A stretch of 44,148 bases of DNA from CAZLPZ01 sp964561535 (GTDB lineage Bacteria; Pseudomonadota; Alphaproteobacteria; Micavibrionales; Micavibrionaceae). Under the pieces are notes generated by a model. That model was not told the origin of the DNA. It saw only the letters and a program-made list of their open reading frames with translations, and made no database searches. The DNA lies in NCBI GenBank assembly GCA_964561535.1, contig CAZLPZ010000011.1:1-44148 (forward strand), written 5' to 3'. Positions 8,420 through 17,818 of this stretch are shown here, one piece after another. Position 1 is the first letter of the stretch. Every line of letters starts with the position of its first letter. The position numbers and the translations under genes are program-made.

Positions 8420-9457
8420 ATGCGATTTCAGGCTTTGATAATAAGTGGAGTGATCTTGGCCGCATTTGTGGGGGCAGGAGTAATCGCATTTAAGCCAACA
8501 TCAGCGGTTGAAGTTATGCATCCTCATATCGGGCCGGTAGTGCTTGCGGTTTATGCGACAGGAACTGTTGAACCTTCTGTGACTATTCCTGCAGCGCCGC
8601 GTCAGACCGCGCGGTTGGCTGCTTTGTTTGTGGATGAAGGCCAGGCCGTTCAAAAAGGTATGGTCATGGCACAATTTGAAGATTCAGATTTTCAAAATAT
8701 TCTGGTCGATCGTCAAGCCGCGTTGAATCTTGCTCAAAAAGAATATAATCGTCAACTAGGGTTGATGAAATCTGGTGCCATTTCGAAACAGGCTTTTGAT
8801 AAAACAGTAGCGGGGCTAGACAGCGCACGGGCCAATGTTGCCCAAGCGAACGCGAATTTAGAGTATTTAAAATTAATTGCCCCCGAAGACGGTCAGATCA
8901 TTCGGCGCGACGGTGAAATTGGTGAATTGATCCCAGCGGGCCAGGCTGTATTGTGGTTATCATCCCTTAAGGGGTACCGAATTTCTGCAGAAGTTGACGA
9001 AGAAGATATTATGCTGGTCATACCCGGTCAATCGGTTTTCATACGTGCGGATGCGTTCCCGAATGATGTGTTTAAAGGGGTTGTACAAAGTATTACGCCC
9101 AAGGGGGATGCGACATCTCGCAGTTACCGGGTTCGAATTAGTTTGGAAGAAAAGACAAAATTGATGATTGGGATGACCGCCGAGGCAAACATTATGATCC
9201 GAGAGGAAAAAGAAGCGATTTTGATCCCAGATACAGCGGTAAAAGATCAGGATGTTTTTGTTGTACGCCAAGATAAAATTGCAAAAATCCACGTTGAGAC
9301 TGGCGCACGTGCCGAGGGGCAGGTTGAAATTCGTTCGGGTCTGACTCTAAATGATTGGGTAGTTATAGATCAAGAATCTGCTCCAATCGTTGGGGCAACC
9401 GTGACTATGCGTGCATTGTCTCCTCAAGGCAGAGGATCTGGTATAAAGACAAAATAA
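8420..9457 (+). CDS. efflux periplasmic adaptor subunit (HlyD/MacA-type membrane fusion protein)
   Basis: A 345-residue protein with an N-terminal anchor or signal (residues 5-24) followed by 'VYATGTVEPSVTIPAAP', the start of the barrel-sandwich (lipoyl-like) domain of adaptors. The alpha-hairpin is 'RQAALNLAQKEYNRQLGLMK' through 'LDSARANVAQANANLEYLKL', then the second half 'IAPEDGQIIRRDGEIGELI' and beta-barrel and membrane-proximal domains ('VIPGQSVFIRADAFP', 'LIPDTAVKDQDVFVV'). It would link an inner-membrane exporter to the outer membrane. Its stop overlaps the next permease gene by one base (TAATG), so the two are translationally coupled; the ATPase follows. Its partner outer-membrane channel is not in the window. 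Confidence 0.9.
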   Translation: MRFQALIISGVILAAFVGAGVIAFKPTSAVEVMHPHIGPVVLAVYATGTVEPSVTIPAAPRQTARLAALFVDEGQAVQKGMVMAQFEDSDFQNILVDRQAALNLAQKEYNRQLGLMKSGAISKQAFDKTVAGLDSARANVAQANANLEYLKLIAPEDGQIIRRDGEIGELIPAGQAVLWLSSLKGYRISAEVDEEDIMLVIPGQSVFIRADAFPNDVFKGVVQSITPKGDATSRSYRVRISLEEKTKLMIGMTAEANIMIREEKEAILIPDTAVKDQDVFVVRQDKIAKIHVETGARAEGQVEIRSGLTLNDWVVIDQESAPIVGATVTMRALSPQGRGSGIKTK

Positions 9458-10698
9458 TGAATGTTCTTATCTCGATTGCATTACGCCATTTATGGGCACG
9501 ACGACGCCAAAGTTTGGTGTCATTGTCGGGTATTGTGATCGGTACGGCTTTTTTCTTGGCGATTTCGTCATTAATGCAAGGGTCGCAAAATGACTTTATC
9601 AAACGGATGGTTGATAACAGCCCGCATATTACGATTTCAGATGAATTTCGAACTTCGACGTTTCAACCTGCTGAACGATTGAATCCTGATGCGATGGTTG
9701 AAGTACGCGGGGTCAAGCCCCAATCTGAAACACGTGGGATTCGGGGATATAAAAAAATTCTTGAAGAAATTAGGACTATTCCAGGGGTACGTGCCGCGGC
9801 TGTTTTGTCGGGACAGGCTATATTAAATTATGCCGGACAAGATACAAGTTTGGTATTAAATGGGATGATTCCATCCGAGATCGAGGGGATTACGACGATT
9901 GATGATTATATGACAGAAGGATCGGTCAAATCATTAATCAGTGATCGGGGAGGAATAATTGTGGGGGCAGAATTGGTGCGTCAATTTTCGCTCCGTTTAA
10001 ATGATAATATCACGCTTGTGTCATCAACAGGGCAGGTGCGTGTTTTTAAAATTGTAGGAATTTTTCGTACAGGACGGTCTAATTATGATTTTTCTCAGTC
10101 GTTCCTGGATTTAAAACGGGTTCAAGCCATGATGAACAGGCCAGATCGGGCCAATACGATGATTATTAAATTGGATAATCCTCAAGTTGCACGAGCTGTT
10201 TCAAAAACGATTGAAGCGAAAATTCGTTACAAATCTGTTTCATGGCAAGAGGCTACGGAAGATTTGATGAGTACACTCGCGATCCGAAATATGATCATGT
10301 ATTCTGTTGTCAGTGCTGTTCTAATTGTTGCAGCATTTGGCATTTATAATATTATTTCAACTGTTGTGATTGAAAAGCATCGGGATATTGCGATTTTAAA
10401 ATCAATGGGATTCCATGCATCCGACATCCGGTCAATTTTTCTTGCTCAAGGGATGATATTGGGTATAGCAGGTGTTGCCTTTGGGATTCCCATGGGATGT
10501 GGGTTGATGTTGGGATTGATGCAAATTAAATTTAAGCCACCAGGTGGTTCTGTGATCTATATGCCGATTGATTGGGGAGTAGCGCAATTTTTAATTGCGG
10601 CGTCTTTTGCGCTGGGGGCTTCGGTTCTTGCCGCGTGGTTACCCGCACGAAAGGCAGCAAAGATTCTGCCTGTTGATATTTTACGGGGAGGGACATGA
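9457..10698 (+). CDS. MacB/LolC-type ABC transporter permease (FtsX domain)
   Basis: A 413-residue protein starting at the ATG that overlaps the adaptor stop; a longer reading from 9355 would run over the adaptor and is rejected. Topology fits the FtsX/MacB class: helix 1 at about residues 19-39 ('SLSGIVIGTAFFLAISSLMQ'), a periplasmic MacB_PCD domain (about 45-275), then three C-terminal helices (about 285-310, 330-355, 375-400). The segment 'ISTVVIEKHRDIAILKSMGF' is the typical cytoplasmic coupling helix. Such permeases do not transport across the membrane in the classical way; they use mechanotransmission to move periplasmic substrates (lipoproteins, peptides, small molecules). Operon context: adaptor upstream, ATPase downstream with ATGA overlap. 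Confidence 0.9.
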   Translation: MNVLISIALRHLWARRRQSLVSLSGIVIGTAFFLAISSLMQGSQNDFIKRMVDNSPHITISDEFRTSTFQPAERLNPDAMVEVRGVKPQSETRGIRGYKKILEEIRTIPGVRAAAVLSGQAILNYAGQDTSLVLNGMIPSEIEGITTIDDYMTEGSVKSLISDRGGIIVGAELVRQFSLRLNDNITLVSSTGQVRVFKIVGIFRTGRSNYDFSQSFLDLKRVQAMMNRPDRANTMIIKLDNPQVARAVSKTIEAKIRYKSVSWQEATEDLMSTLAIRNMIMYSVVSAVLIVAAFGIYNIISTVVIEKHRDIAILKSMGFHASDIRSIFLAQGMILGIAGVAFGIPMGCGLMLGLMQIKFKPPGGSVIYMPIDWGVAQFLIAASFALGASVLAAWLPARKAAKILPVDILRGGT

Positions 10699-11375
10699 TG
10701 TCTGAACCGTATTTGATTGCCGAAAATGTTTCGCGGACTTTGGAGGGGGATGTGCCTGCAACATTGGTTAAACAAGCAAATGTTCAGGTGTTTCCGGGCG
10801 AATTTGTTGCAATTGTGGGGCCATCAGGATCTGGAAAATCATCCTTACTTTATTTACTCGGGCTACTTGATCGACCAACGGCTGGCCGCATTTTAATTGG
10901 GGGTGTCGACACAAGTAAAATGGTAGAAGATGCTGTAGCTGATCTGCGCCTATCAAAATTAGGATTTGTTTTTCAATCACACTTTTTGTTACCAGAATTT
11001 TCTGCGCTTGAAAATGTCATGATCCCAATGCGTCGGTTAAACCGATATAGTGATTCTGATATTCATGTTAGGGCTATGCAAATCTTAAGCGATTTTGGAA
11101 TGAATGAACATGCACACAAGATTCCCAAAAAAATGTCTGGAGGTCAAAATCAAAGGGTAGCGATTGCGCGCGCGTTGGCCAATGATCCAGCCTTGATTTT
11201 GGCGGATGAGCCAACGGGAAATTTAGATACAGCATCCAGTAAAGTGGCTCAAGGAATTTTACGTGATCTCGCCCATGTACATGGGAGGTCGGTTGTTGTT
11301 GTGACTCATGATCCAGGATTTGCAGATATCGCAGATCGAAAAATTACAATTGTGGATGGAAAAATAGTTTTATAA
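10695..11375 (+). CDS. ABC transporter ATP-binding protein (LolD/MacB-type)
   Basis: A 226-residue ATPase with Walker A 'GPSGSGKSS' (about 42-50), a Q-loop ('FVFQSHFLLPEFSALENV', typical of the LolD/MacB/FtsE subclass), signature 'MSGGQNQRVAIARAL' and Walker B 'ALILADEPTGNLD', with the switch histidine in 'VVVVTHD'. The ATG overlaps the permease stop by four bases (ATGA) and GGGGAGGGAC provides the ribosome site, so it belongs with the FtsX-type permease. Together with the adaptor it forms a tripartite MacAB-like exporter or a lipid/lipoprotein extraction machine; the AsmA-like protein in the same operon favours an envelope-lipid role, an inference. Confidence 0.92.
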   Translation: MMSEPYLIAENVSRTLEGDVPATLVKQANVQVFPGEFVAIVGPSGSGKSSLLYLLGLLDRPTAGRILIGGVDTSKMVEDAVADLRLSKLGFVFQSHFLLPEFSALENVMIPMRRLNRYSDSDIHVRAMQILSDFGMNEHAHKIPKKMSGGQNQRVAIARALANDPALILADEPTGNLDTASSKVAQGILRDLAHVHGRSVVVVTHDPGFADIADRKITIVDGKIVL

Positions 11376-11402
11376 AAATTTATTCATATTCTTGATTAAA
11401 TC

Positions 11403-11408
11403 TATAAT
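11403..11408 (+). promoter_or_regulatory. candidate -10 element for the ABC-2 exporter genes
   Basis: A consensus TATAAT stands in the 88-base gap between two ABC gene sets, 56 bases before the next start codon. No good -35 is seen 17 bases upstream (TTATTC), so this is a weak call, but it fits separate transcription of the second exporter. Confidence 0.35.
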
Positions 11409-11463
11409 AGGACGATATAAAGAACAACTTGATTAATCTAAACATATTAGATTTGGGTATTTT

Positions 11464-12387
11464 ATGACTTTTGCTCTTTCGGTGCGTAATTTGGATAAAA
11501 CTTATGGTACGGGGTTGAAAGCCTTGGATCATGTGAATCTCGATGTTCGTCCGGGAGAGATTTTCGCACTTTTGGGTCCAAATGGAGCAGGCAAGACCAC
11601 GTTGATCAGTGCCATGTGTGGAATTTTGCGTGTTACTGGCGGAACAATTAATGTTTTTGGTCATGATCATATTACAGCTTTTCGTCAGGCCCGGTCTTAT
11701 ATTGGTCTTGTCCCCCAGGAACTGACCACAGATGCATTTGAGACTGTTTGGAATACAGTATGTTTCAGTCGAGGTTTATTTGGAAAACCGGAGAACCCAA
11801 ATTATATAGAAACGATTTTAAAAGATTTATCTTTGTGGGATAAAAAAGATTCACAAATTCGACGGTTATCAGGCGGTATGAAGCGCCGCGTTATGATCGC
11901 CAAAGCATTATCGCATGAACCGTCCATCCTTTTTCTTGATGAGCCATCGGCAGGAGTGGATGTAGAACTGCGTAAATCCATGTGGCAACAGGTACGTCGA
12001 CTTCAAGAAAATGGTGTAACGATTATTCTTACGACCCATTATTTGGAAGAAGCCGAAGAAATGGCTGATCGTATTGGAATTATAGATAAGGGAAAAATTA
12101 TGCTGGTCGAGGATAAAAATAAATTAATGTCCAAAATGGGTAATAAAGAGCTGGTCGTTGATTTATATGAACCGTTGCGGATGATACCTGATTTTTTATC
12201 TGATTTTCTTTTAAAATTGTCACCGGATGGTTTCCAAATTGTCTATACATATGATCCGACAGTGGAAGGTAACCGCATGGTCGCTTTGTTAGATATGTTG
12301 CGGGATCATGGGATTAAAACAAGGGATTTCAGCACGCGGCAAAGTTCACTTGAAGATATTTTTGTAAAACTTGTGAGTGTAAAATGA
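11464..12387 (+). CDS. ABC-2 exporter ATP-binding protein (YadG/NodI-like)
   Basis: A 307-residue ATPase with Walker A 'GPNGAGKTT' (about 39-47), signature 'LSGGMKRRVMIAKAL', Walker B 'ILFLDEPSAGVDVE' and switch 'LTTHYLEEAEEMADRIGII', the last being diagnostic for ABC-2 type exporters of the DrrA/NodI/YadG branch. A C-terminal extension of about 85 residues (from 'NKLMSKMGNKELVVDL') is usual in this group. It overlaps the permease gene that follows by four bases (ATGA). The pair resembles E. coli yadGH, whose substrate is unknown; no substrate can be assigned here. Confidence 0.88.
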   Translation: MTFALSVRNLDKTYGTGLKALDHVNLDVRPGEIFALLGPNGAGKTTLISAMCGILRVTGGTINVFGHDHITAFRQARSYIGLVPQELTTDAFETVWNTVCFSRGLFGKPENPNYIETILKDLSLWDKKDSQIRRLSGGMKRRVMIAKALSHEPSILFLDEPSAGVDVELRKSMWQQVRRLQENGVTIILTTHYLEEAEEMADRIGIIDKGKIMLVEDKNKLMSKMGNKELVVDLYEPLRMIPDFLSDFLLKLSPDGFQIVYTYDPTVEGNRMVALLDMLRDHGIKTRDFSTRQSSLEDIFVKLVSVK

Positions 12388-13145
12388 ATATTCATACGAT
12401 CCGTGCGATTTATAAATTTGAAATGGGCCGTACGTTGCGGACGATTGGGCAGAGCATTGCCTCACCTGTGTTATCAACGGTGCTATATTTTATTGTATTC
12501 GGGGCGGCGATTGGATCCCAAATGGCTGATATAAACGGTGTAAGTTATGGGGCATTCATTGTACCGGGTTTAATTATGCTGACTGTTCTGTCACAAAGTG
12601 TTGCGAATGCATCATTCGGCATATATTTCCCTCGGTTCAGCGGTACGATCTATGAGGTCTTATCCGCGCCTATATCATCACTTGAAATTGTGATTGGATA
12701 TGTGGGGGCAGCTGCAAGTAAATCAATTTTAATTGGATCGATTGTCCTTGCAACATCATATTTTTTTGTTCCTGTTCATATATTACATCCTATTTGGATG
12801 GTATTTTTTTTGATCATGACGTCCGTGACGTTCAGTTTATTGGGGTTCATTATTGGAATTTGGGCTGACGGGTTTGAAAAATTACAATTGATCCCTTTGT
12901 TGGTGGTCACCCCTTTGACGTTTTTGGGGGGAAGTTTTTATTCAATTCATATGTTGCCTGAATTTTGGCAAAAATTATCTTATTTTAATCCAGTAGTATA
13001 TTTAGTAAGTGGATTTCGGTGGAGCTTTTATGGGGTTTCGGACATTCCTGTTCAAATCAGCATTACGATGATTATCGTTTTTTCTGTGACATTTTCGATG
13101 ATAATCGCCTGGATTTTTAAAACAGGATATCGGTTGCGGAATTAG
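12384..13145 (+). CDS. ABC-2 exporter permease (YadH-like)
   Basis: A 253-residue protein with six predicted helices. The 'ASFGIYFPRFSGTIYEVLSAPISSLEIVIGY' region (about 71-101) and the late 'LVVTPLTFLGGSFYSIHMLP' (about 172-191) are the two conserved blocks of ABC-2 permeases such as YadH. It is translationally coupled to the upstream ATPase. The downstream gene is convergent, with a 49-base gap holding a small CCTCC/GGAGG hairpin (13165-13181) that may help end transcription from both sides. Confidence 0.87.
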   Translation: MNIHTIRAIYKFEMGRTLRTIGQSIASPVLSTVLYFIVFGAAIGSQMADINGVSYGAFIVPGLIMLTVLSQSVANASFGIYFPRFSGTIYEVLSAPISSLEIVIGYVGAAASKSILIGSIVLATSYFFVPVHILHPIWMVFFLIMTSVTFSLLGFIIGIWADGFEKLQLIPLLVVTPLTFLGGSFYSIHMLPEFWQKLSYFNPVVYLVSGFRWSFYGVSDIPVQISITMIIVFSVTFSMIIAWIFKTGYRLRN

Positions 13146-13194
13146 AGGTTAAGAGAGGCGCTGTCCTCCCGCTTTCGGAGGGATGCAATTTGTA

Positions 13195-14394
13195 TTAAAC
13201 CGCTTGTCCTGCGCACCAACCCGATGACCATGCCCATTGGAAATTATATCCCCCCAAATGGCCGGTCACATCCAAGACTTCGCCAATAAAATATAGGCCA
13301 GGGATAGTCGTTGCTTCAAACGTTTTGGAAGAAATCTGGGTGGTATCCACGCCACCTAATGTGACTTCTGCTGTGCGATACCCTTCGCTTCCAGATGGTT
13401 TAATGATCCATTTTTGAAGTCGTGTCGAAACTTTATCAATTATTTTATCCGAAAAATCGGCTAATCGATCAGGCAAAGGGGCAAGTTCGACGACGACTTT
13501 ATCGACAAGGCGTTTTGGTAAAATCGTCGATAAGATAGTGGAAAGCATTAATTTTGGATGAGCGCGGCGTTGGTCTTTTATCCAGTTTGGTATATTAAGA
13601 TCAGGGCGCAGATTTATTGTAATATGTTCACCGATATTCCAATATGATGAAATCTGAAGGACTGCCGGGCCGCTGATTCCACGGTGTGTAAACAACATCG
13701 CCTCATGAAATATTTTTCTCCCCTCGCTTGTAATTTCAATGGGATCAATCGATACACCGCTTAAATCTTTTGTTTGATCCAAAATTATAGGGTCGAATAT
13801 TAAGGGGACCAATCCTGCACGTGTCGAAATAATATTTAATCCAAATTGTTTTGCGATCTCATACCCAAATGCTGACGCTCCAATTTTTGGGATTGATAGT
13901 CCACCCGTTGCAATAACCACAGATGTGGCTGTGATATCCCCAATTGTTGTCCGTGCCATAAAGGTCCCATCGACATTTTTTGACAAAGCGTCGACGGTTG
14001 TCCTTGTATGGATTTGAACATTTGTTTTTCGGCACAAATCGATCAACATTCGAATAATATCTTGGGCGGTGTCATTGCAAAATAGTTGTCCTAATGTTTT
14101 TTCATGATAGGCAATATCGTGGGTTTCGACCATTTTTATAAAATCATTGGGTGTATATTGTTTTAGGGCAGATTTACAAAAATGGGGATTGGCTGATATA
14201 TATTTATCAGGGCTTGTGTGAATATTTGTAAAGTTACACCGTCCACCGCCCGAGATACGAATTTTCTCACCAATATGTTCGGAATGTTCAATTAAAGTAA
14301 CAGATCGTCCGCGTGATCCAGCGACTTGGGCACACATCAGACCCGCAGCACCGGCCCCGATTACAAGAACATCTGTGGTGATGGATGCGCGCAC
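13195..14394 (-). CDS. BaiN/HI0933-family NAD(P)/FAD-dependent oxidoreductase
   Basis: A 399-residue flavoprotein. GTG 14394 is preferred as start because AGAAGGA sits 8 bases upstream, inside the end of the ABC-F gene; a TTG further up at 14418 would overlap that gene and lacks a ribosome site. The N-terminal dinucleotide fold 'VLVIGAGAAGLMCAQVAG' binds FAD; the family signature 'ISGGGRCNFTN' follows; 'VIATGGLSIPKIGASAFGYE' and C-terminal 'GLYFIGEVLDVTGHLGGYNF' plus 'QWAWSSG' complete the TIGR00275 pattern. Homologues include YhiN and BaiN; the physiological reaction is unclear for most members. It is the second gene after the ABC-F ATPase, separated by four bases. Confidence 0.9.
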   Translation of the reverse strand: MRASITTDVLVIGAGAAGLMCAQVAGSRGRSVTLIEHSEHIGEKIRISGGGRCNFTNIHTSPDKYISANPHFCKSALKQYTPNDFIKMVETHDIAYHEKTLGQLFCNDTAQDIIRMLIDLCRKTNVQIHTRTTVDALSKNVDGTFMARTTIGDITATSVVIATGGLSIPKIGASAFGYEIAKQFGLNIISTRAGLVPLIFDPIILDQTKDLSGVSIDPIEITSEGRKIFHEAMLFTHRGISGPAVLQISSYWNIGEHITINLRPDLNIPNWIKDQRRAHPKLMLSTILSTILPKRLVDKVVVELAPLPDRLADFSDKIIDKVSTRLQKWIIKPSGSEGYRTAEVTLGGVDTTQISSKTFEATTIPGLYFIGEVLDVTGHLGGYNFQWAWSSGWCAGQAV

Positions 14395-14398
14395 GGTG

Positions 14399-16273
14399 TT
14401 ATCCTTCTTGTGTCTCAAGCCATTTAACTTCGGCTTGTTCCAAATCAGTCACGATTCGCGCATATTTTTCTTGGGTGCTTGATGTATCCTTGCCGGATGT
14501 ATAGAATTCAGGCTCTGCCATCTGATGTTCCAGTTTTGCTTTCTCGGCAGATAAACGTGAGATTGATTTTTCGATCTCTCTGGCGCGACGTTCTTGATCG
14601 ATAGATCGTTTTTGGGGTGTAATGCTTAATGTCGATAGAGATTTTCCAGAATCATTTACAGAATTTTTTGATTGTTTTTCCTTCTTGCGTTCGGCGCGTC
14701 TTGATTCAATTGTAAAAGCACGATAATCATCTAAATCACCATCAAAATTGGAACATGCGCCATCTTTAATGACCCATAGCCGATCGGCTACACGTTCGAC
14801 CATGTTGGGGTCGTGGCTGACAATGACGATTGCGCCTTCATATGCATTTAAAGCCTGAACCAATGCCTCGCGGGCATCCACATCCAAATGGTTTGTGGGT
14901 TCATCTAGTAATAATAAATGCGGCGCATCAAAACTCATAAAGGCAAATAAGAGTCGAGCCTTTTCACCCCCACTTAAATCAGCAATGCGGTTATCGGCAA
15001 GATCGCGTGAAAATTTAAAGGCACCCAGTTTTGCACGTACAATAGGTTCTTTTACATCCGGGTTTTTCGCGTGCATCAACTTGAACATTTCTTGATAGGG
15101 TGTCGAATTGACGTCCAGTTCTTCAGTTTGGTGTTGTGAGAAATACCCAATACGCAATTTTCCAGATCGGTGAATATGGCCTTTCATGACCCCCAGTTTT
15201 CCGGCAATCAATTTCATTAATGTTGATTTACCATTTCCATTCGCGCCCAATAAAGCGATGCGGTCATCAGGGTCAATGGTCGCATTGACATTGAATAATA
15301 CTGGATTATCTGCGCTGTATCCAATGTCGGCATGATCAATGGAAATCATGGGGGGGCGTAATTTATCGGGGTTCGGAAATACAAATCGAACTGCACGATC
15401 GGCAATTACGGCGTCAACAATATCCATTTTTTCTAAAGCTTTGATCCGGCTTTGGGCTTGGCGGGCTTTGCTGGCTTTTGCTTTGAACCGGTCAACGAAT
15501 TGTTGAATATGTGCACGTTCGGCTTGTTGTTTTTCGTGCATTTTTTGTTGCAAACCCAGCCGCATGGCGCGTTCGCGCTCGAATGTATCATAATTCCCGG
15601 TATAGAGCGTCAACTGCTTTTTATCGACATGAATAACGTGGTCAATACATTTATTTAAAAGCTCGCGGTCATGTGAAATGATCATTAATGTATGGGGGTA
15701 TGATAACAAATACGTTTCAAGCCACATAATGGCTTCAAGATCCAAGTGGTTTGTGGGTTCATCCAAAAGTAAAATTTCAGGTTCGACAAATAGCGCTGCG
15801 GCCAGGGCAACGCGCATCCGCCATCCGCCACTGAATGATGAAAAGGGTTCGGTCATCTGACTTTCTTTAAAACCCAACCCAGCGAGTAGCATGGCGGCTT
15901 TTGATGGGGCACTATAGGCATCCATATCAATCAAGCGTTGGTACATATCGGCCAATTTATTGCCATCTTCTTCTGTATCGACGTCGCGTAATAACTGCGC
16001 CATTTCTTCATTGGCGCTGATGACCAAATCAATTAAAGGGGTATTGGTTTCTGGAATATCTTGACGCACCATGCCCAAACGCTGTTTCGAGTTCATGCTG
16101 ATGGATCCGCCATCAACCTGAAGCTCGCCAGAAATAAGTTTAAATAAAGTTGATTTTCCGGCGCCGTTAATGCCAACAACCCCCACGCGCCATCCGTCTG
16201 TCACGCTCAGACTTGCGTTTTCAATGATGGTACGGGGGCCGATACGATAGGTTAGATTTGAAATGGTGAGCAT
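14399..16273 (-). CDS. ABC-F family ATPase (YheS/Uup-type)
   Basis: A 624-residue soluble protein with two ABC domains and no membrane segments. Domain 1: Walker A 'GINGAGKST' (about 34-42), signature 'FSGGWRMRVALAAAL', Walker B 'ILLLDEPTNHLDLE'. An arginine/lysine-rich linker follows ('RFKAKASKARQAQSRIKALEKM'-type helix, about 263-284), the P-site interaction motif of ABC-F factors. Domain 2: 'GANGNGKST', 'LSGGEKARLLFAF', 'LLLLDEPTNHLDVD'. A C-terminal charged coiled coil (about 530-620) is the Uup/YheS type tail. ABC-F proteins bind the ribosomal E site and rescue or tune stalled translation. Length matches E. coli YheS (about 637). Forms an operon with the BaiN-type gene. Confidence 0.9.
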   Translation of the reverse strand: MLTISNLTYRIGPRTIIENASLSVTDGWRVGVVGINGAGKSTLFKLISGELQVDGGSISMNSKQRLGMVRQDIPETNTPLIDLVISANEEMAQLLRDVDTEEDGNKLADMYQRLIDMDAYSAPSKAAMLLAGLGFKESQMTEPFSSFSGGWRMRVALAAALFVEPEILLLDEPTNHLDLEAIMWLETYLLSYPHTLMIISHDRELLNKCIDHVIHVDKKQLTLYTGNYDTFERERAMRLGLQQKMHEKQQAERAHIQQFVDRFKAKASKARQAQSRIKALEKMDIVDAVIADRAVRFVFPNPDKLRPPMISIDHADIGYSADNPVLFNVNATIDPDDRIALLGANGNGKSTLMKLIAGKLGVMKGHIHRSGKLRIGYFSQHQTEELDVNSTPYQEMFKLMHAKNPDVKEPIVRAKLGAFKFSRDLADNRIADLSGGEKARLLFAFMSFDAPHLLLLDEPTNHLDVDAREALVQALNAYEGAIVIVSHDPNMVERVADRLWVIKDGACSNFDGDLDDYRAFTIESRRAERKKEKQSKNSVNDSGKSLSTLSITPQKRSIDQERRAREIEKSISRLSAEKAKLEHQMAEPEFYTSGKDTSSTQEKYARIVTDLEQAEVKWLETQEG

Positions 16274-16404
16274 ATGATACGCGGCCTATTAGCGAGTTGA
16301 CCGAGACCTTATGACATAAATATGACAGAAATGGTAGGGTTTATATAGCGAGGTCTGCCTGCCCCTAAAAAGGGGAGGGTAAAACATCATTTAATTTTCC
16401 TAAT

Positions 16405-17283
16405 TTAAACATGTATTTGCATTACATCGTGTAATTTCTCCATGGCACGATGTTCAATTTGGCGGACACGTTCTTTGCTTACACCTAACGTAATCCCTAA
16501 TTCTTCTAATGTTTTTGCATGGTCAGATAAATGCCGGTGTTTAATAATGGTGCGTTCACGTTCAGATAACGTACCCAGCGCTTCGTTAAGCCAAAGCGAT
16601 CGTGTTTGTGAATCGCGCATACCAATGACGACGTCTTCTGGGTTGGGTCGGTCATCTGATAACAGGGCGATCCATTCTGTTGTTCCTGCGTCGCTAGATG
16701 ACGTGGTCGCAGCAGAAACTGGGGCATCGAGGGACCGATCGCCCGCACCCAATCGTTGTTCCATATCTTCCACATCACGGACGGATACGTTTAACGTGGC
16801 GGCGATTTCGGCGCGTGTTTTATCCGCATCACCGCCGCCGTCTGCCGAACCATCAATCCGGGCCCGTAATTTACGGAGATTAAAGAATAATGATTTTTGT
16901 TGCGCCGTTGACCCCAATCGCACAATGGATAAATTGCGCAAAATATAATCTTGTATTGTGGCGCGTACCCACCACGTGGCATAGGTCGCAAATCGTACGC
17001 CGCGTGCAGGATCAAATCGGTTTGCAGCCTCCATTAATCCTACCATGCCTTCCTGGGTCAGGTCAGATATGGGCAATCCGTAGTGCCGAAATTTATGGGC
17101 AATGGCAATGGCCAATCGTTCATGTGCGGTGATCAGGGTGTGCAAGGCACGGTCGTCGTGCTGGTCGCGCCATGCAGTTGCCGCGGCGATTTCTTGGGAC
17201 GGGGTTAGTAATTTTTCTCCCATCGCGCGGGAGATAAATTTAGAATTGGCAGATTTTGTTTTCTGATTGTCTTGAATGGCCAT
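16405..17283 (-). CDS. rpoH: RNA polymerase sigma-32 factor RpoH
   Basis: A 292-residue group-3 sigma factor. Region 2 reads 'LPISDLTQEGMVGLMEAANRF' and 'GVRFATYATWWVRATIQDYI', with the 2.3/2.4 tryptophan pair for promoter melting. The RpoH box 'QKSLFFNLRKLRARI' (about 129-143), found only in RpoH, identifies the family. Region 4 ends with the HTH 'TLEELGITLGVSKERVRQIE'. RpoH directs heat-shock genes such as chaperones and Clp proteases; clpS-clpA lies 24 kb away in this window. AAAGGTG is placed 9 bases before the ATG. Many alphaproteobacteria have two RpoH paralogues, so which one this is cannot be told here. Confidence 0.93.
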   Translation of the reverse strand: MAIQDNQKTKSANSKFISRAMGEKLLTPSQEIAAATAWRDQHDDRALHTLITAHERLAIAIAHKFRHYGLPISDLTQEGMVGLMEAANRFDPARGVRFATYATWWVRATIQDYILRNLSIVRLGSTAQQKSLFFNLRKLRARIDGSADGGGDADKTRAEIAATLNVSVRDVEDMEQRLGAGDRSLDAPVSAATTSSSDAGTTEWIALLSDDRPNPEDVVIGMRDSQTRSLWLNEALGTLSERERTIIKHRHLSDHAKTLEELGITLGVSKERVRQIEHRAMEKLHDVMQIHV

Positions 17284-17566
17284 GATGATGCACCTTTCTT
17301 TGTGTAACGTTTCGTATTGTATCAGGGGGAACGATGCGCCACAGGGGCCGCGTTTCTCCTCTCCTTTTATCCCGGCCCAAGGATTGGCACCGATGACAAA
17401 TCGAGTGTATCAAAATCAGGATGAAAAAAGTACTGTTTTCGGTGTGGTAGGGTGCGACGGATTAGGCGTTGCGATAATATAGAAAATGATGTTATCCCGG
17501 TAAAAACTAGAGTTCCTTAATATCGAAGCTCCAGCTTGTGCCGGGGCCGCAATTATATCTTAATTT

Positions 17567-17818
17567 TTACACCATCATCAATTTCGGAGCGGTTTCGTCT
17601 TCTTTTAACGCATCCGGGTCATTCCGGCGGGCCCAGATATAGAACAGGCGGTGCAGGGTATCTGGGCTGAGCTCTGGGGACGGCCCATTTCCTGTGTTTT
17701 GATGTAAGGCTGCGGCGCGTGCGTCGGGGGATTGCAGGTACAGTTTTAACCACCGGCGGAAACGTTCGGCACGGGTATTGAACATCCGGCGCAGGCGTAA
17801 GCGGGAAAGTGTGGTCAT
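17567..17818 (-). CDS. small hypothetical protein, basic N-terminus
   Basis: An 83-residue protein with no recognised domain. It is very likely real: AAAGGAGGT stands 6 bases before the ATG, an almost perfect Shine-Dalgarno. The N-terminal 30 residues are rich in arginine ('RLRLRRMFNTRAERFRRWLK') and would form a basic amphipathic helix; the C-terminus is acidic ('DPDALKEDETAPK'). It is soluble, with no signal sequence. It lies upstream of rpoH on the same strand, 283 bases before it, followed by an intergenic stretch in which I see nothing definite, so it is probably its own transcript. Confidence 0.65.
   Translation of the reverse strand: MTTLSRLRLRRMFNTRAERFRRWLKLYLQSPDARAAALHQNTGNGPSPELSPDTLHRLFYIWARRNDPDALKEDETAPKLMMV

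Noticed and set aside
16442..16948. A 168-codon plus-strand frame across rpoH
   Set aside because: It is the antisense of a clearly recognised sigma factor; serine- and arginine-rich composition is a shadow effect.
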